Origin: Bacteroidales bacterium UBA1797
GTDB lineage: Bacteria > Bacteroidota > Bacteroidia > Bacteroidales > VadinHA17
Direction of reading: 5' to 3'
Length of the DNA: 64,000 bases
NCBI GenBank assembly: GCA_002319885.1
Contig: DCFT01000112.1
Location: 1,363-65,362 of the forward strand
Shown here: one piece after another, positions 27,910 to 37,221 of the stretch
Layout: every line of letters starts with the position of its first letter
How positions within the stretch are numbered: position 1 is the first letter of the stretch
The notes under the pieces: model-generated
Told to the model about the DNA's origin: nothing
The model's database searches: none
What the model saw: the letters and a program-made list of their open reading frames with translations, nothing else
Position numbers and translations under genes: made by a program

Positions 27910-28986
27910 CTAGATAAGAATCTGCCGGGCATAATGAGCACAGGTCCTAACCTCTTTTACTGAATTTGACCATGGTTTAACATCATATTCAAGTTCAATA
28001 TCACAAAAGATAGGCCATCCCTTCTGTTTTATATTCAACAAAATATCCTCCAGAGGACATTCTCCCTGACCCCATACCTGATTTGTATTCGCCGGGTCAG
28101 TCTTAGGACCGGTTTTGTCTTTAATATGGATGCTGACAATACGATCGTGATACTTATCGATGATCGTATTCGGATGAATCCCCGTTGAACCAAAGAAGTG
28201 TCCTGAATCGAAATTAAACATAACAGCAGGTGAGATAGCCATAAACGGATCATAGCTGAACCCTGGTGTTGCAAACTGAAAATGAGTGTGGAATATTGCA
28301 AACATTCCATGTTTCTCAGCAAAAGGAGCGAGTTTCTTAACTGCTTCCATCCCAAGCTCTTCGCTTACTCCTTTGGCGCCAAGTGCTTTAGCTGCTTTAA
28401 ATGCATAATCAATTTCCCCATCTGACCATCTTGCAGGTGAAAATTTAACTATATGGATGTTTATGCCTGCATTGTCGAACATTTTTCGGACATCTTCAAT
28501 TTTTGATATTGGAAGAGCTAAGCGCCACTCTTTGATTTCCTTTTCATACTTTGCTATTTCAGCTTTCTGCTCAGGAGTAAATTCAGGTCTCTTGAAGGCT
28601 GGAGGTGGAGCGCCTGCAGGTGCACCTGCTGCAGGTTTTGGAGCTGCAGGAGGATGAGCAAACATTGCCATCATTGGATTCTTGGGTGCCCCGAGAGAAT
28701 CTTCCACGTCACCACTCATCAACTCAATTGAATTGATCCCTGTCTCGCTGCAATATTTGATTATATTTTCAACTCCTCCTTCTCTGTCACGCCAGCTGTA
28801 CGTTATTGTACCAATCTGAACGCCACCAAAATTTGAATCTGGTTTTGTTCCGGGAACCACTTTCCCCACTATTGTGCTTTTGCCAAACAAATTAACCGGA
28901 ATCAGCGAAAAAGCAGCAACTGTGGCAGTGCTCCCAAGGAATTTACGTCTTGAGAGGCTCTGTTTTGATTTGTTCTTGTCTTCCAT
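27910..28986 (-). CDS. Tat-exported sugar phosphate isomerase/epimerase-like TIM-barrel protein
   Basis: 358 residues. The N-terminus LSRRKFLGSTATVAAFSLIPVNLFG is a twin-arginine signal. The rest is an AP-endonuclease-2/xylose-isomerase-like TIM barrel: GVQIGTITYSW, GINSIELMSG, GVSEELGMEAV, MFAIFHTHFQF, FNFDSGHFFG, IVSIHIKD and a metal-site-type Glu in FCDIELEYD. A Pro/Ala-rich insert (about residues 112-135, with PAAGAPAGAPPPAF) interrupts the barrel and precedes a charged helix. It is 41 bases downstream of a Tat-signal Gfo/Idh/MocA gene and shares its terminator, so both probably act on the same envelope sugar or inositol-like compound. Confidence 0.82.
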   Translation of the reverse strand: MEDKNKSKQSLSRRKFLGSTATVAAFSLIPVNLFGKSTIVGKVVPGTKPDSNFGGVQIGTITYSWRDREGGVENIIKYCSETGINSIELMSGDVEDSLGAPKNPMMAMFAHPPAAPKPAAGAPAGAPPPAFKRPEFTPEQKAEIAKYEKEIKEWRLALPISKIEDVRKMFDNAGINIHIVKFSPARWSDGEIDYAFKAAKALGAKGVSEELGMEAVKKLAPFAEKHGMFAIFHTHFQFATPGFSYDPFMAISPAVMFNFDSGHFFGSTGIHPNTIIDKYHDRIVSIHIKDKTGPKTDPANTNQVWGQGECPLEDILLNIKQKGWPIFCDIELEYDVKPWSNSVKEVRTCAHYARQILI

Positions 28987-29027
28987 ATTTTCTTTATTTG
29001 AATTAAAAAATTATTGCCTTTACAAAA

Positions 29028-30569
29028 TTACAGGCTCCAGCCATTACGGTATTCATACTGAAACAGACTGTTTGCTTCAGGAAGATTTGTGATTTTCATA
29101 TTAGCTGCATCATATTCCAGAGTTATATCATCAAGCTGATGTTTTACTGCAATATTGGTCAGCAACATTATCTCAGTAAGCTTTGATGAAATAGAAAAAT
29201 CGTTACAGGATTTTTTACCGGCTTTGATAGCCCCTACCCAGTCTTCAAATATATTTCCGGTGCGGGGAAGCCATGCATCAGGACCTTTGAAGTCATCATT
29301 TCCGGGAATAAGCTCAGGCATGGCACCATGACTTGCATGAGTTAATATGCCTTTGTCACCATAATAAGTAGCATCTTTCATTGCCCTGCCTGGTTCCAGA
29401 CTGTCAGGCCGGGGAGGTCTAAGTCCACCGTCACACCAGGTAACCTTCACTGCCGGCATATCACCTCTGGCAGGGAATTCATATGTAACCATCTCACATA
29501 AAGGCATATAATCAGTACTATATGGTGAACTCGTAGCCTGAATTTTAGTAGGCATACCCAGATTCAGGGCCCATATCGGTGCATCAAAAATATGAGCCCC
29601 CATATCTCCCATAGCACCGGTACCATAATCCCACAATCCTCTCCAGTTGAAATGAAGTGCTTTAGGATTATAAGGTTTGTATGGAGCTGGTCCCAACCAT
29701 ACTTCATAATTCAGTTCTTTAGGAACAGGCATACCTTCAGGTCTCTTTATATCGCCCTGTGGCCAGAAACCCATTGGACGGTTTGTAGATAACTGCACGT
29801 CTGTTACCTTTCCTATTACTCCAGATTGTATCCACTCAACAGTCTTACGTGTTCCTTCTGTGGCATGTCCCTGGTTTCCCATCTGTGTAACCACCCCGGT
29901 TTCTTTTGCCAGTTCTGCAAGTTTACGGACCTCAAAAATTGTTTTTGCCATCGGTTTCTCAAGGTACACATGTTTTTTTGCCCGCATAAATGCAGCCGCA
30001 ATCATAGCATGATTATGGTCGGGCGTACCAATTACAACAGCATCAATTGATTTTTCCTTGTCAAGCAATTCCCGCCAGTCATTATAAATTTTAGCCTTTG
30101 GATATCCTTTAAAGATATGGCCCGCATAATTTGGATCCACATCACAGAGAGCATAAATGTTCGCAAGTTTTATCGGGCCTTTATCTGCAGCGCCCATCTG
30201 CACAGGTGCATTTGTATTAGGGCCAGGCTTTCCTTCTTTAGAAGCCATCCGTTTCATCATCTCAGCCATCCTTGCCTGTTGGGCAGCAATCTGCTCTTTA
30301 GTCATAGGAGTGCCGTCAAAGTTTCTCACCGGCCTGATAATAGGAACATCCGGAGTGCATAACTGCTGTATATCTCCACCTCCCTGGCTTCCAACACCAA
30401 TTCCGGCTACATTGATAATATCGCTTGGAGGAGTATACCCTTTACCACCCAAAACAAATCGGGGAACAATTGTAAATGCGGCAGCTGCGGTGGCCGTAGT
30501 ACCCAGAAAGCTACGTCTTGACAGATTTTTTCCAGGTAAATCTTTCATGTTATCCTTTTTCTGACCCAT
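29028..30569 (-). CDS. Tat-exported Gfo/Idh/MocA-family oxidoreductase
   Basis: 513 residues. A twin-arginine signal (NLSRRSFLGTTATAAAAFTIVPRFVLG) is followed by a Rossmann start, INVAGIGVGSQGGGD. The family motif EKPMAK carries the catalytic-type Lys, and the C-terminal domain includes FNWRGLWDYGTGAMGDMGAH. An insert of about 50 residues (MTKEQIAAQQARMAEMMKRM and a Gly/Pro/Asn-rich tail) splits the Rossmann domain early. Members are NAD(P)-dependent sugar or inositol dehydrogenases; exported ones carry a tightly bound cofactor. A second Met (residue 8) could also start it. It leads a two-gene operon with the isomerase. Confidence 0.9.
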   Translation of the reverse strand: MGQKKDNMKDLPGKNLSRRSFLGTTATAAAAFTIVPRFVLGGKGYTPPSDIINVAGIGVGSQGGGDIQQLCTPDVPIIRPVRNFDGTPMTKEQIAAQQARMAEMMKRMASKEGKPGPNTNAPVQMGAADKGPIKLANIYALCDVDPNYAGHIFKGYPKAKIYNDWRELLDKEKSIDAVVIGTPDHNHAMIAAAFMRAKKHVYLEKPMAKTIFEVRKLAELAKETGVVTQMGNQGHATEGTRKTVEWIQSGVIGKVTDVQLSTNRPMGFWPQGDIKRPEGMPVPKELNYEVWLGPAPYKPYNPKALHFNWRGLWDYGTGAMGDMGAHIFDAPIWALNLGMPTKIQATSSPYSTDYMPLCEMVTYEFPARGDMPAVKVTWCDGGLRPPRPDSLEPGRAMKDATYYGDKGILTHASHGAMPELIPGNDDFKGPDAWLPRTGNIFEDWVGAIKAGKKSCNDFSISSKLTEIMLLTNIAVKHQLDDITLEYDAANMKITNLPEANSLFQYEYRNGWSL

Positions 30570-30721
30570 AATAAGAGAATTATTGAAGTTTATAAAGAAA
30601 TAAAGCTCCTAAATTTACTCAATATCTCACCCCTTATCAATGAATCGTTAAACAATTTGGCCTGTTTAATTATTTTTAACAAATGAATATTCCGGGCTTT
30701 TTACTATTCAACAGATATGGA

Positions 30722-30759
30722 AATAAAAATGAAAAACCCGGATATATTCTACCCGGGTT
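30722..30759 (-). terminator. Intrinsic terminator after glnK
   Basis: On the minus strand AACCCGG (30759-30753) pairs with CCGGGTT (30741-30735), and TTTCATTTTTATTT follows. It lies 25 bases past the glnK stop at 30784 and ends the amtB-glnK transcript. Confidence 0.75.
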
Positions 30760-30783
30760 ACAATGTTTAAAAACTGATAAACC

Positions 30784-31128
30784 TTAAATTGCAGTTCCGC
30801 CTCTCTCTCCTGTCCGGATTCTTATACACTCCTCAAGTGGAGTTATAAAAATTTTCCCGTCTCCAACACTTCCGGTTCCATCAGTACGCGCAGCTTTTAG
30901 TATCGCATTCACTGTTATTTCTACAAAAGCATCATTGACTCCTATCTCAATTTTGATTTTTGGGATAAGGTCAGGAATAATTATCTGCCCCCTGTACATT
31001 TCTTCAATTCTCTGCTGACCATGACCTGAGACACGGCTGACAGTGATCCTTTTAATATCAGCTTCAATAAGTGATTCACGAACCTTGTCGAGCTGAACTT
31101 CTCTGATAATTGCTGTTATTAATTTCAT
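30784..31128 (-). CDS. glnK: P-II nitrogen signal protein (GlnK/GlnB)
   Basis: 114 residues, the usual P-II length. The N-terminus MKLITAIIREVQLDKVRESL, the T-loop GHGQQRIEEMYRGQIIIPDLIPKIKIEI and the B/C-loop region TDGTGSVGDGKIFITPLEECIRIRTGERG match the family, which binds ATP/ADP and 2-oxoglutarate. The tyrosine uridylylated in E. coli (Tyr51) aligns with Ile50 here, so control by uridylylation at that site is not possible; Tyr45 (MYRG) is kept. It begins 26 bases after amtB, the classic pairing in which the trimer plugs the ammonium channel when nitrogen is plentiful. Confidence 0.95.
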   Translation of the reverse strand: MKLITAIIREVQLDKVRESLIEADIKRITVSRVSGHGQQRIEEMYRGQIIIPDLIPKIKIEIGVNDAFVEITVNAILKAARTDGTGSVGDGKIFITPLEECIRIRTGERGGTAI

Positions 31129-31154
31129 CTTATGACATTTACAAAATTACCTGA

Positions 31155-32486
31155 TTAACTTGGATTTAACATTCCATATCCTCTTTCACCATGATAAGAC
31201 CTGTCGAGTCCTGCCATTTCATCATCCTCTGACGATTTAAACTTAATAAACTTATTCAGTACAAAGATTATTATAAGAGTCATCACTGCTGCATATACAA
31301 TTGCGATCGATACTGCCAGACCCTGTACACCAAGCTGATTCCAGATTGTCCATTTTCCTCCTGTAATAGTTGCTGCATCGCTCATCCACGAAGGACGAAT
31401 AAAGAATGTAAGAAGCAGAGCTCCTACAATTCCTCCTACTCCGTGAATCCCAAATGCATCGAGACTATCGTCATACCCAAGCCTGTTTTTAAACTGGATA
31501 GCAGAATAACAAACGAATGAAGCCAGTAACCCTAATATCATAGCGCCATAAGGCTGAACAACACCTGCAGCTGGTGTTACAGCGACCAGACCTGCCAGAA
31601 TTCCCGAGGCAAAACCCAGAGCTGTTGCTTTTCCCTGGTGGAAACTTTCAATGAGTATCCATGAAAGAGCACCAGTTGCAGCGGCAACCTGAGTTGCTGT
31701 AAGCGCTTGTGCTGTGCTTAATCCAGAAGAGATACTGCTGCCCGCATTAAACCCGAACCAGCCAACCCAGAGAAGACCTGCACCAAGCATTGTAATTACC
31801 ATATTATTAGGACGGATCACCTGGTAGGGATAGCCTCTGCGTGCTCCAAGGAAAAGTACTGCAACAAGTCCACTTACCCCGGCAGAAATATGAACAACTG
31901 TTCCTCCTGCAAAATCTATAGCCCCTTTTGCTCCCAGGTGAAAAAGGAAACCATCTGAGCTCCAAACCCAATGGCAAATGGGATTATAAACCAGAAGACT
32001 CCATATAGTTATAAAAAAACAATACGCTTTAAAATTAACTCTTTCCGCGAATGCACCTGCTATCAGAGCCGGCGTTATAATAGCAAACTTGCCCTGGAAC
32101 ATAGTGAATACATATTCAGGAATACCGGCATCCATAATCTTAGTGTCAATTCCTTTTAAAAAGAAATAGTCTTTATTCCATCCAAACCACCCTCCTAAAA
32201 CATTCCCTCCAAAACACATGCTATATCCGACGATAACCCACACAACGCTAATAATACCCATTGCCACAAAACTATGCATTATCGTTCCAAGCACATTTTT
32301 TGAACGTACAAGGCCACCATAGAACATCGCCAATCCCGGAATCATCAGTAAGACAAGAGCCGTGGATGTCAACATCCATGCCGTTGCTCCTGAATCAATG
32401 TGAGTATTATCAGCGGCAAATAAACCTGTACTGCTGATAAATAAAAATAAGAGTATCAAGAAGTATCTTCTTCCGGAAGTTTTCAT
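31155..32486 (-). CDS. amtB: Ammonium transporter AmtB
   Basis: 443 residues. A cleavable signal (ending TGLFAADN) is followed by about eleven membrane helices: AWMLTSTALVLLMIPGLAMFYGGL, the GGNVLGGWFGW and FAGGTVVHISAGVSGLVA pore motifs, and GIHGVGGIVGALLLTFF. The twin pore histidines are the His in VVHISAG and in IHGVGG. The C-terminal cytoplasmic tail ends LDRSYHGERGYGMLNP, with the GERG-type segment that contacts GlnK. It imports ammonium (NH3 conducted across the inner membrane) when external levels are low. A consensus promoter lies 46 bases upstream and glnK follows after 26 bases. Confidence 0.97.
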   Translation of the reverse strand: MKTSGRRYFLILLFLFISSTGLFAADNTHIDSGATAWMLTSTALVLLMIPGLAMFYGGLVRSKNVLGTIMHSFVAMGIISVVWVIVGYSMCFGGNVLGGWFGWNKDYFFLKGIDTKIMDAGIPEYVFTMFQGKFAIITPALIAGAFAERVNFKAYCFFITIWSLLVYNPICHWVWSSDGFLFHLGAKGAIDFAGGTVVHISAGVSGLVAVLFLGARRGYPYQVIRPNNMVITMLGAGLLWVGWFGFNAGSSISSGLSTAQALTATQVAAATGALSWILIESFHQGKATALGFASGILAGLVAVTPAAGVVQPYGAMILGLLASFVCYSAIQFKNRLGYDDSLDAFGIHGVGGIVGALLLTFFIRPSWMSDAATITGGKWTIWNQLGVQGLAVSIAIVYAAVMTLIIIFVLNKFIKFKSSEDDEMAGLDRSYHGERGYGMLNPS

Positions 32487-32532
32487 CAGTCAATAATTTA
32501 ATGTTGAAGTAATAAAAAAGTAATATTTGATA

Positions 32533-32564
32533 CAAACATATGCTATTTTAGGGGGTATTTCAAA
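32533..32564 (-). promoter_or_regulatory. Promoter of amtB-glnK
   Basis: On the minus strand TTTG (32564-32561), 20 bases, then TATGTTTG (32540-32533) match the Bacteroidota TTTG-N19..21-TAnnTTTG promoter exactly. The implied start lies about 40 bases upstream of the amtB ATG. Confidence 0.7.
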
Positions 32565-32644
32565 ATATTTATATGTTTTTTTAATAATTATGATATTTTT
32601 TGAGGGGTATTTGTGAATTTTATATACTTTTTTATTAACTGCCT

Positions 32645-33421
32645 CTATTTTTCTTTGAGATTACTGATAAACTGAGATACATTCTCATTCAAATTTCCTT
32701 CCTGCCCTATGACTTTCACAAAGGCACTACCTATAATACCTCCCCGGGAATATTGCCCTGCCACTACAAATGTCTCACGGTTTGAAATGCCAAAACCAAT
32801 CAATCCGGGGTTTTTCAGATTCATCTCTTGTATCCTTCTGAAATATGAAATCTGAGTATCAGTGAATTTGTCTTTTGTCCCGGTAATGGATGATGAAGAC
32901 ACTATATAAATAAATCCACGGCTTATCTTATCTATAGCGAAAATCCTCTCATCAGAGGATTGGGGAGAAACAAGTAATATATTATAAAGATCATAATGAT
33001 TAAAAACACTAAAATATTGCTCACTATAGATCAAAGGGGGCAGGTCGGGAATAATAATACCATCTATACCTGTCTCACTGCATTTCAGGCAGAAATTCTC
33101 TACCCCGAACTGTATAACAGGGTTTAAATATCCCATGAGAAGCAGTGGTATTTTCACTTCATCCCTGATATTGTTTAACTGATCGAAAAGAAGATTAAGG
33201 GTCATTCCATTCTTAAGCGCTCTTTCATTACTACGCTGAATAACTGGTCCATCAGCCATTGGATCAGAGAAAGGTATACCGATCTCAATCATATCAGCAC
33301 CGGCATTCTCCAGAGCTTTGATTATTCCGACTGTGGAATCAAGCTTTGGGTACCCGGCTGTAAAATAGACTGAAAGTATATTGCCTGTTTTCTGCCTGAA
33401 AAGTTTGTCAATCCGATTCAT
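32645..33421 (-). CDS. trpA: Tryptophan synthase alpha chain
   Basis: 258 residues from the ATG at 33421 (MNRIDKLFRQKTGNILSVYF), the family-standard start and length. The TIM barrel shows the catalytic Glu in MIEIGIPFSDP and Asp in FSDPMADGPVIQ, the phosphate loop LIGFGISN and GGIIGSAFVK. It splits indole-3-glycerol phosphate and passes indole to TrpB. The frame is open a further 37 codons upstream to 33532. Using the standard start leaves an unusual 130-base gap after trpB, in an operon where other gaps are short or overlapping. It is the last gene of the operon. Confidence 0.96.
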   Translation of the reverse strand: MNRIDKLFRQKTGNILSVYFTAGYPKLDSTVGIIKALENAGADMIEIGIPFSDPMADGPVIQRSNERALKNGMTLNLLFDQLNNIRDEVKIPLLLMGYLNPVIQFGVENFCLKCSETGIDGIIIPDLPPLIYSEQYFSVFNHYDLYNILLVSPQSSDERIFAIDKISRGFIYIVSSSSITGTKDKFTDTQISYFRRIQEMNLKNPGLIGFGISNRETFVVAGQYSRGGIIGSAFVKVIGQEGNLNENVSQFISNLKEK

Positions 33422-33551
33422 ACTATAACGAACTAAATTTAAATTGCAATTTGTGATAGTCTGTAGATCACTTAATGTTTCTTGTGGGTAATTGAATTCA
33501 TTTTTACCATAAAAGCAAACAAAGTATAACACTAAGATACACCAGGGGAAT

Positions 33552-34748
33552 TCATAAATTAAATATTCCCTTTTCCATGTATTTTATATAGGTATCCATA
33601 TCTTTATCTCCTCTTCCTGAAATTGTTACTACTACAACATCCTCTTTATTGAAACGATGTTTTCCTAACCATGCAAGTGCATGAGCCGATTCAAGTGCCG
33701 GGACAATTCCCTCAAGACGGGTAAGTCGGAATGCAGCCTCAAGAGCCTCATCGTCGGTTACATTATCGAAAATGACCCTCTTTAACTTATGAAGATATGA
33801 ATGAATCGGTCCAATACCCGGATAATCGAGTCCGGCTGAAATTGAATAAGGTTCCGTTATCTGACCATCATCTGTCTGCATAAGCATAGTCCGGCTACCA
33901 TGTATAATTCCCGGACGGCCCATTACCATTGTTGCAGCTGTTTCTCCACTTTTAATTCCTTTCCCTCCTGCTTCAACGGCAATCAATTTTACATGTTCAT
34001 TTGTAAGATAATGATAAAAAGAGCCAATAGCGTTGCTCCCTCCTCCAACACAGGCTATTATGTAATCAGGGTTTTCTTTCCCGGAAACTTCCCTGACCTG
34101 AAGTTTCATCTCCTCACTTATTACCGACTGCAGCCTTGTAACCAGATCGGGATATGGATGCGGTCCTACTACCGAACCAATAATATAATAAGTATCAACC
34201 GGATTACCGATCCAGTCACGGATAGCCTCATTAGTGGCATCTTTCAGGGTTTTATTTCCACTTGTAACAGCGATTACTTCAGCGCCAAGCATTTTCATAC
34301 GCAATACATTCGGTGATTGCCTTTCAATATCGGTTTGTCCCATAAAAACGATGCATTTCATCCCCATAAGGGCACATACTGTTGCAGTGGCAACGCCGTG
34401 CTGTCCAGCTCCTGTTTCAGCAATGATCCTCGATTTACCAAGACTCTTTGCAATTAATATCTGTCCTATTGTATTGTTGATTTTATGCGCTCCGGTATGA
34501 TTAAGATCCTCCCGTTTCAGAAAGATTTTTGTACCATGATACGACGACAACCGCGAGGCAAAAAACAAAGGAGAAGGCCTTCCTACATAATGCTTTAACA
34601 ATGAATGAAATTCATCTTTGAATTTTTCATCATCAAGTATCTTAATGTAATTATCTTTCAATTCCTTTATATCGGAATACATCATTTCAGGAATATATGC
34701 GCCTCCGAATTCCCCGTAATAACCCCGCTCATCTACATTAAAGTTCAT
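33552..34748 (-). CDS. trpB: Tryptophan synthase beta chain
   Basis: 398 residues, normal for TrpB1. Visible marks are GEFGGAYIPE, the PLP Lys in HTGAHKINN, the catalytic-type Glu in AETGAGQHG, the PLP phosphate loop CVGGGSNAIG and the C-terminal ISGRGDKD. It joins indole and serine into tryptophan in complex with TrpA. Its start overlaps the end of trpF by 11 bases, which implies translational coupling. Confidence 0.97.
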   Translation of the reverse strand: MNFNVDERGYYGEFGGAYIPEMMYSDIKELKDNYIKILDDEKFKDEFHSLLKHYVGRPSPLFFASRLSSYHGTKIFLKREDLNHTGAHKINNTIGQILIAKSLGKSRIIAETGAGQHGVATATVCALMGMKCIVFMGQTDIERQSPNVLRMKMLGAEVIAVTSGNKTLKDATNEAIRDWIGNPVDTYYIIGSVVGPHPYPDLVTRLQSVISEEMKLQVREVSGKENPDYIIACVGGGSNAIGSFYHYLTNEHVKLIAVEAGGKGIKSGETAATMVMGRPGIIHGSRTMLMQTDDGQITEPYSISAGLDYPGIGPIHSYLHKLKRVIFDNVTDDEALEAAFRLTRLEGIVPALESAHALAWLGKHRFNKEDVVVVTISGRGDKDMDTYIKYMEKGIFNL

Positions 34749-35379
34749 TGCCTGTCATTTTAATTGTCTTAATAAATTCTGTTACCAGTTCAACATCCTT
34801 AATTCCCGGAGCAGTTTCAAAACGACTGTTTATATCAATAGCAAAGTATCCACTGTTTTCAATCAGTCTGAGTGCACCCGGGTCTTCGGGCCCTATTCCT
34901 CCACTAAGGAAAAATGGCTTCTCAAGGGAGTATTCTTTTAGTTTTTCCCAGTTAAACTTAGTACCACTTCCACCGGGCTTATCACTTTTAGTATCAAATA
35001 AAAAAAAATCACAAACAGGCATATATTGTTTCAGAATTTCAAAACTGAATTCATTGTCAATATTGAAAGTCTTAATTATAGCAAGTCCCGATGATCGTAA
35101 CTGAAAACATGATACAGGTGATTCGTTTCCATGCAGTTGAATCATATCAAGTCCTGTCTGAGCCGATATTTCAAGTATCTTACTAATGTTTTCGTTCAGG
35201 AATACACCTACCCTTTTAATATCTGAATGCACATTACGGAAGAGTTCTATTTCCGGTTTGTCACCAACATATCTGGGTGATTCAGGATGGAAAATAAATC
35301 CCATGAAATCTGGCTTAGCTTCTGCTATCTCCTTTACATTCAAAGGATCATGCATACCACATACTTTGACTTTTATCAT
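34738..35379 (-). CDS. trpF: Phosphoribosylanthranilate isomerase
   Basis: 213 residues. The active-site Cys is in KVKVCGM near the N-terminus, followed by FMGFIFHPESPRYVG, LDMIQLHGNES, FFLSGGIGPEDP and the catalytic Asp region FAIDINSRFE. It carries out the Amadori rearrangement of phosphoribosylanthranilate. Encoded separately from trpC, as in other Bacteroidota. It starts four bases after the trpC stop and overlaps trpB by 11 bases. Confidence 0.96.
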   Translation of the reverse strand: MIKVKVCGMHDPLNVKEIAEAKPDFMGFIFHPESPRYVGDKPEIELFRNVHSDIKRVGVFLNENISKILEISAQTGLDMIQLHGNESPVSCFQLRSSGLAIIKTFNIDNEFSFEILKQYMPVCDFFLFDTKSDKPGGSGTKFNWEKLKEYSLEKPFFLSGGIGPEDPGALRLIENSGYFAIDINSRFETAPGIKDVELVTEFIKTIKMTGNEL

Positions 35380-35383
35380 TGCT

Positions 35384-36166
35384 TCAGGTTATTTCTTTAA
35401 CAAATTCAGAAAAAGCATTTACAGGGTCAGGAGACCTCATAAATTTCTCGCCAATAAGAAATCCGTCAAATCCTGCCTCTCTTAGCTTTTTTATTGCCTG
35501 TGGTGAAGAGATACCACTTTCTGAAATCTTTATAAACCCTTTGGGTATTTTATCGGCTACCTGTTCAGAGATATTAGTGTTTACATCAAATGTTTTCAAA
35601 TTCCGGTTATTTACACCAACGATATTTACATACTGGTTTACCTTATCAAGTTCGGCAGGTTCATGTATTTCCAGAAGGACCTCCATGTTCAGGGAACGGG
35701 CTAATCTTGCAAGATTCAGAAGCTCCTTTCTTCCAAGAACTGCAGCTATTAAAAGGATTGCATCAGCACCGATTGACTTTGATTCAATGACCTGATATTC
35801 TTCAATTATAAACTCTTTCCGTAGAATTGGGAAAATACTCTCCTTTCTAATGCGCAAAAGGTCGGCATTTGAACCACCAAAAAATTGTGTGTCAGTAAGA
35901 ACGGATACACCCGATGCGCCCTCCCTGAAATAGCCTGATGTAACTTCATCAATTGCAGAAAATGAATTTATTATACCTTTTGAAGGAGATTTTCTCTTGA
36001 ACTCAGCAATAATGCCTGTCTTACTTTTATTCATAATAGACTCTGAGAGAGAAATAGCCTGCCGTTCAAACAATTCATTCTTTTTCAGATCGCTGAGAGG
36101 AGTTATACTGGCAAGTAATTTCACCTCTACCTTTTTGTTTTCAATTATTTTATCAAGTATGGTCAT
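35384..36166 (-). CDS. trpC: Indole-3-glycerol phosphate synthase
   Basis: 260 residues, single-domain. The substrate Lys lies in IIAEFKRKSPSKG, with VLTDTQFFGGS, RKEFIIEEYQV, GVNNRNLKTF and SESGISS as further TIM-barrel motifs of the family. It closes the indole ring. The ATG overlaps the trpD stop by four bases, so translation is coupled. Confidence 0.97.
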   Translation of the reverse strand: MTILDKIIENKKVEVKLLASITPLSDLKKNELFERQAISLSESIMNKSKTGIIAEFKRKSPSKGIINSFSAIDEVTSGYFREGASGVSVLTDTQFFGGSNADLLRIRKESIFPILRKEFIIEEYQVIESKSIGADAILLIAAVLGRKELLNLARLARSLNMEVLLEIHEPAELDKVNQYVNIVGVNNRNLKTFDVNTNISEQVADKIPKGFIKISESGISSPQAIKKLREAGFDGFLIGEKFMRSPDPVNAFSEFVKEIT

Positions 36167-37158
36167 AGTTGCAATTGAATCAATCTAGTAAATGCTTTAT
36201 AAGCCTTCCCGCTCAAAAGAGAATTGCTTGCGATTTCGCGACATTCTTCAAATGATTTTGCCGGGTAATAACATTTCAGTGCCATCTGGGTATTTACAAT
36301 CACTACACTATTCTGGGTTGTTGTGCCTTCACCCTTCAGAATTCTGATAAAAAGATCAGCTGCTTCCTGTACACTTCTTCCACCACTCAACCCGGATTGG
36401 TCAACTCTCTTATACTCCATCTTTTCAGGTGAAACAATATGTTCAACACCATTAAGAATATACTTGAATTCAGATGTAAGAGAAACCTCGTCATATCCGT
36501 CGAGACTAAAAATAATCATATACTGCATTGATGATTGCTGGTACAGATAGTTGTACAAACGGGCAAGTTCTAGACTATAAACACCTATTAGTTGTTTCGT
36601 GGGAAATGAGGGATTAACCATTGGTCCCAGCATATTGAAAAATGTCTTAATTTTTAAAGCTCTCCTTACAGGTGCCACATTTTTCATTGCGGGATTGAAG
36701 AGGGGAGCATGTAAAAAACAGACTCCTGATTTATCAATCTCTTTTTTTAGTTTTTCGCTATCGGTGGAAAATTTATAGCCGAAATGCTCAAGAATATTAG
36801 ACGAACCACACGTTGAACTTACTCCATAATTTCCATGCTTTGCTATTTTGATACCTGCCCCGGCAAGAACAAAAGTAGAGAGTGTTGATATATTGAAAGT
36901 GTCTTTCCCATCGCCGCCCGTGCCGCAAACATCCATAGGATCAAATTCTGACAGGTCCACTCTGATACAAAGGTTAAGCAGAGCATCGCGAAATCCGGTG
37001 AGCTCATCAACAGTGATGCTCCTCATAAGATAGACAGTTAGAAAAGCAGCAATCTCCGACTCTGAATAATTACCATTGGCAATGTTGGTAAGAACTTTTT
37101 CTGCTTCCTGCCGGGAAAGAGTTTTGTGGTCGAAGAGATGATTCAGTGTTTCACGCAT
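36163..37158 (-). CDS. trpD: Anthranilate phosphoribosyltransferase
   Basis: 331 residues. The PRPP-binding motif DVCGTGGDGKDTFNIST and the anthranilate-site KHGNYGVSSTCGSSNIL are intact, with FFNMLGPMVNP and the later DGYDEVSLTS. It transfers phosphoribose to anthranilate. It is not fused to trpG. It follows trpG after a 63-base gap and overlaps trpC by four bases. Confidence 0.97.
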   Translation of the reverse strand: MRETLNHLFDHKTLSRQEAEKVLTNIANGNYSESEIAAFLTVYLMRSITVDELTGFRDALLNLCIRVDLSEFDPMDVCGTGGDGKDTFNISTLSTFVLAGAGIKIAKHGNYGVSSTCGSSNILEHFGYKFSTDSEKLKKEIDKSGVCFLHAPLFNPAMKNVAPVRRALKIKTFFNMLGPMVNPSFPTKQLIGVYSLELARLYNYLYQQSSMQYMIIFSLDGYDEVSLTSEFKYILNGVEHIVSPEKMEYKRVDQSGLSGGRSVQEAADLFIRILKGEGTTTQNSVVIVNTQMALKCYYPAKSFEECREIASNSLLSGKAYKAFTRLIQLQL

Positions 37159-37221
37159 GTTTTTTAGTATTTAACTTTTTCATCAGACTACTGTAAATGA
37201 TTAACAATATTCAACCGGTAT

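Noticed and set aside
32487..32644. Two GGGGTATTT direct repeats upstream of amtB as an operator
   Set aside because: Noticed at 32552-32560 and 32602-32610, but the first lies inside the promoter spacer and there is no second line of evidence.
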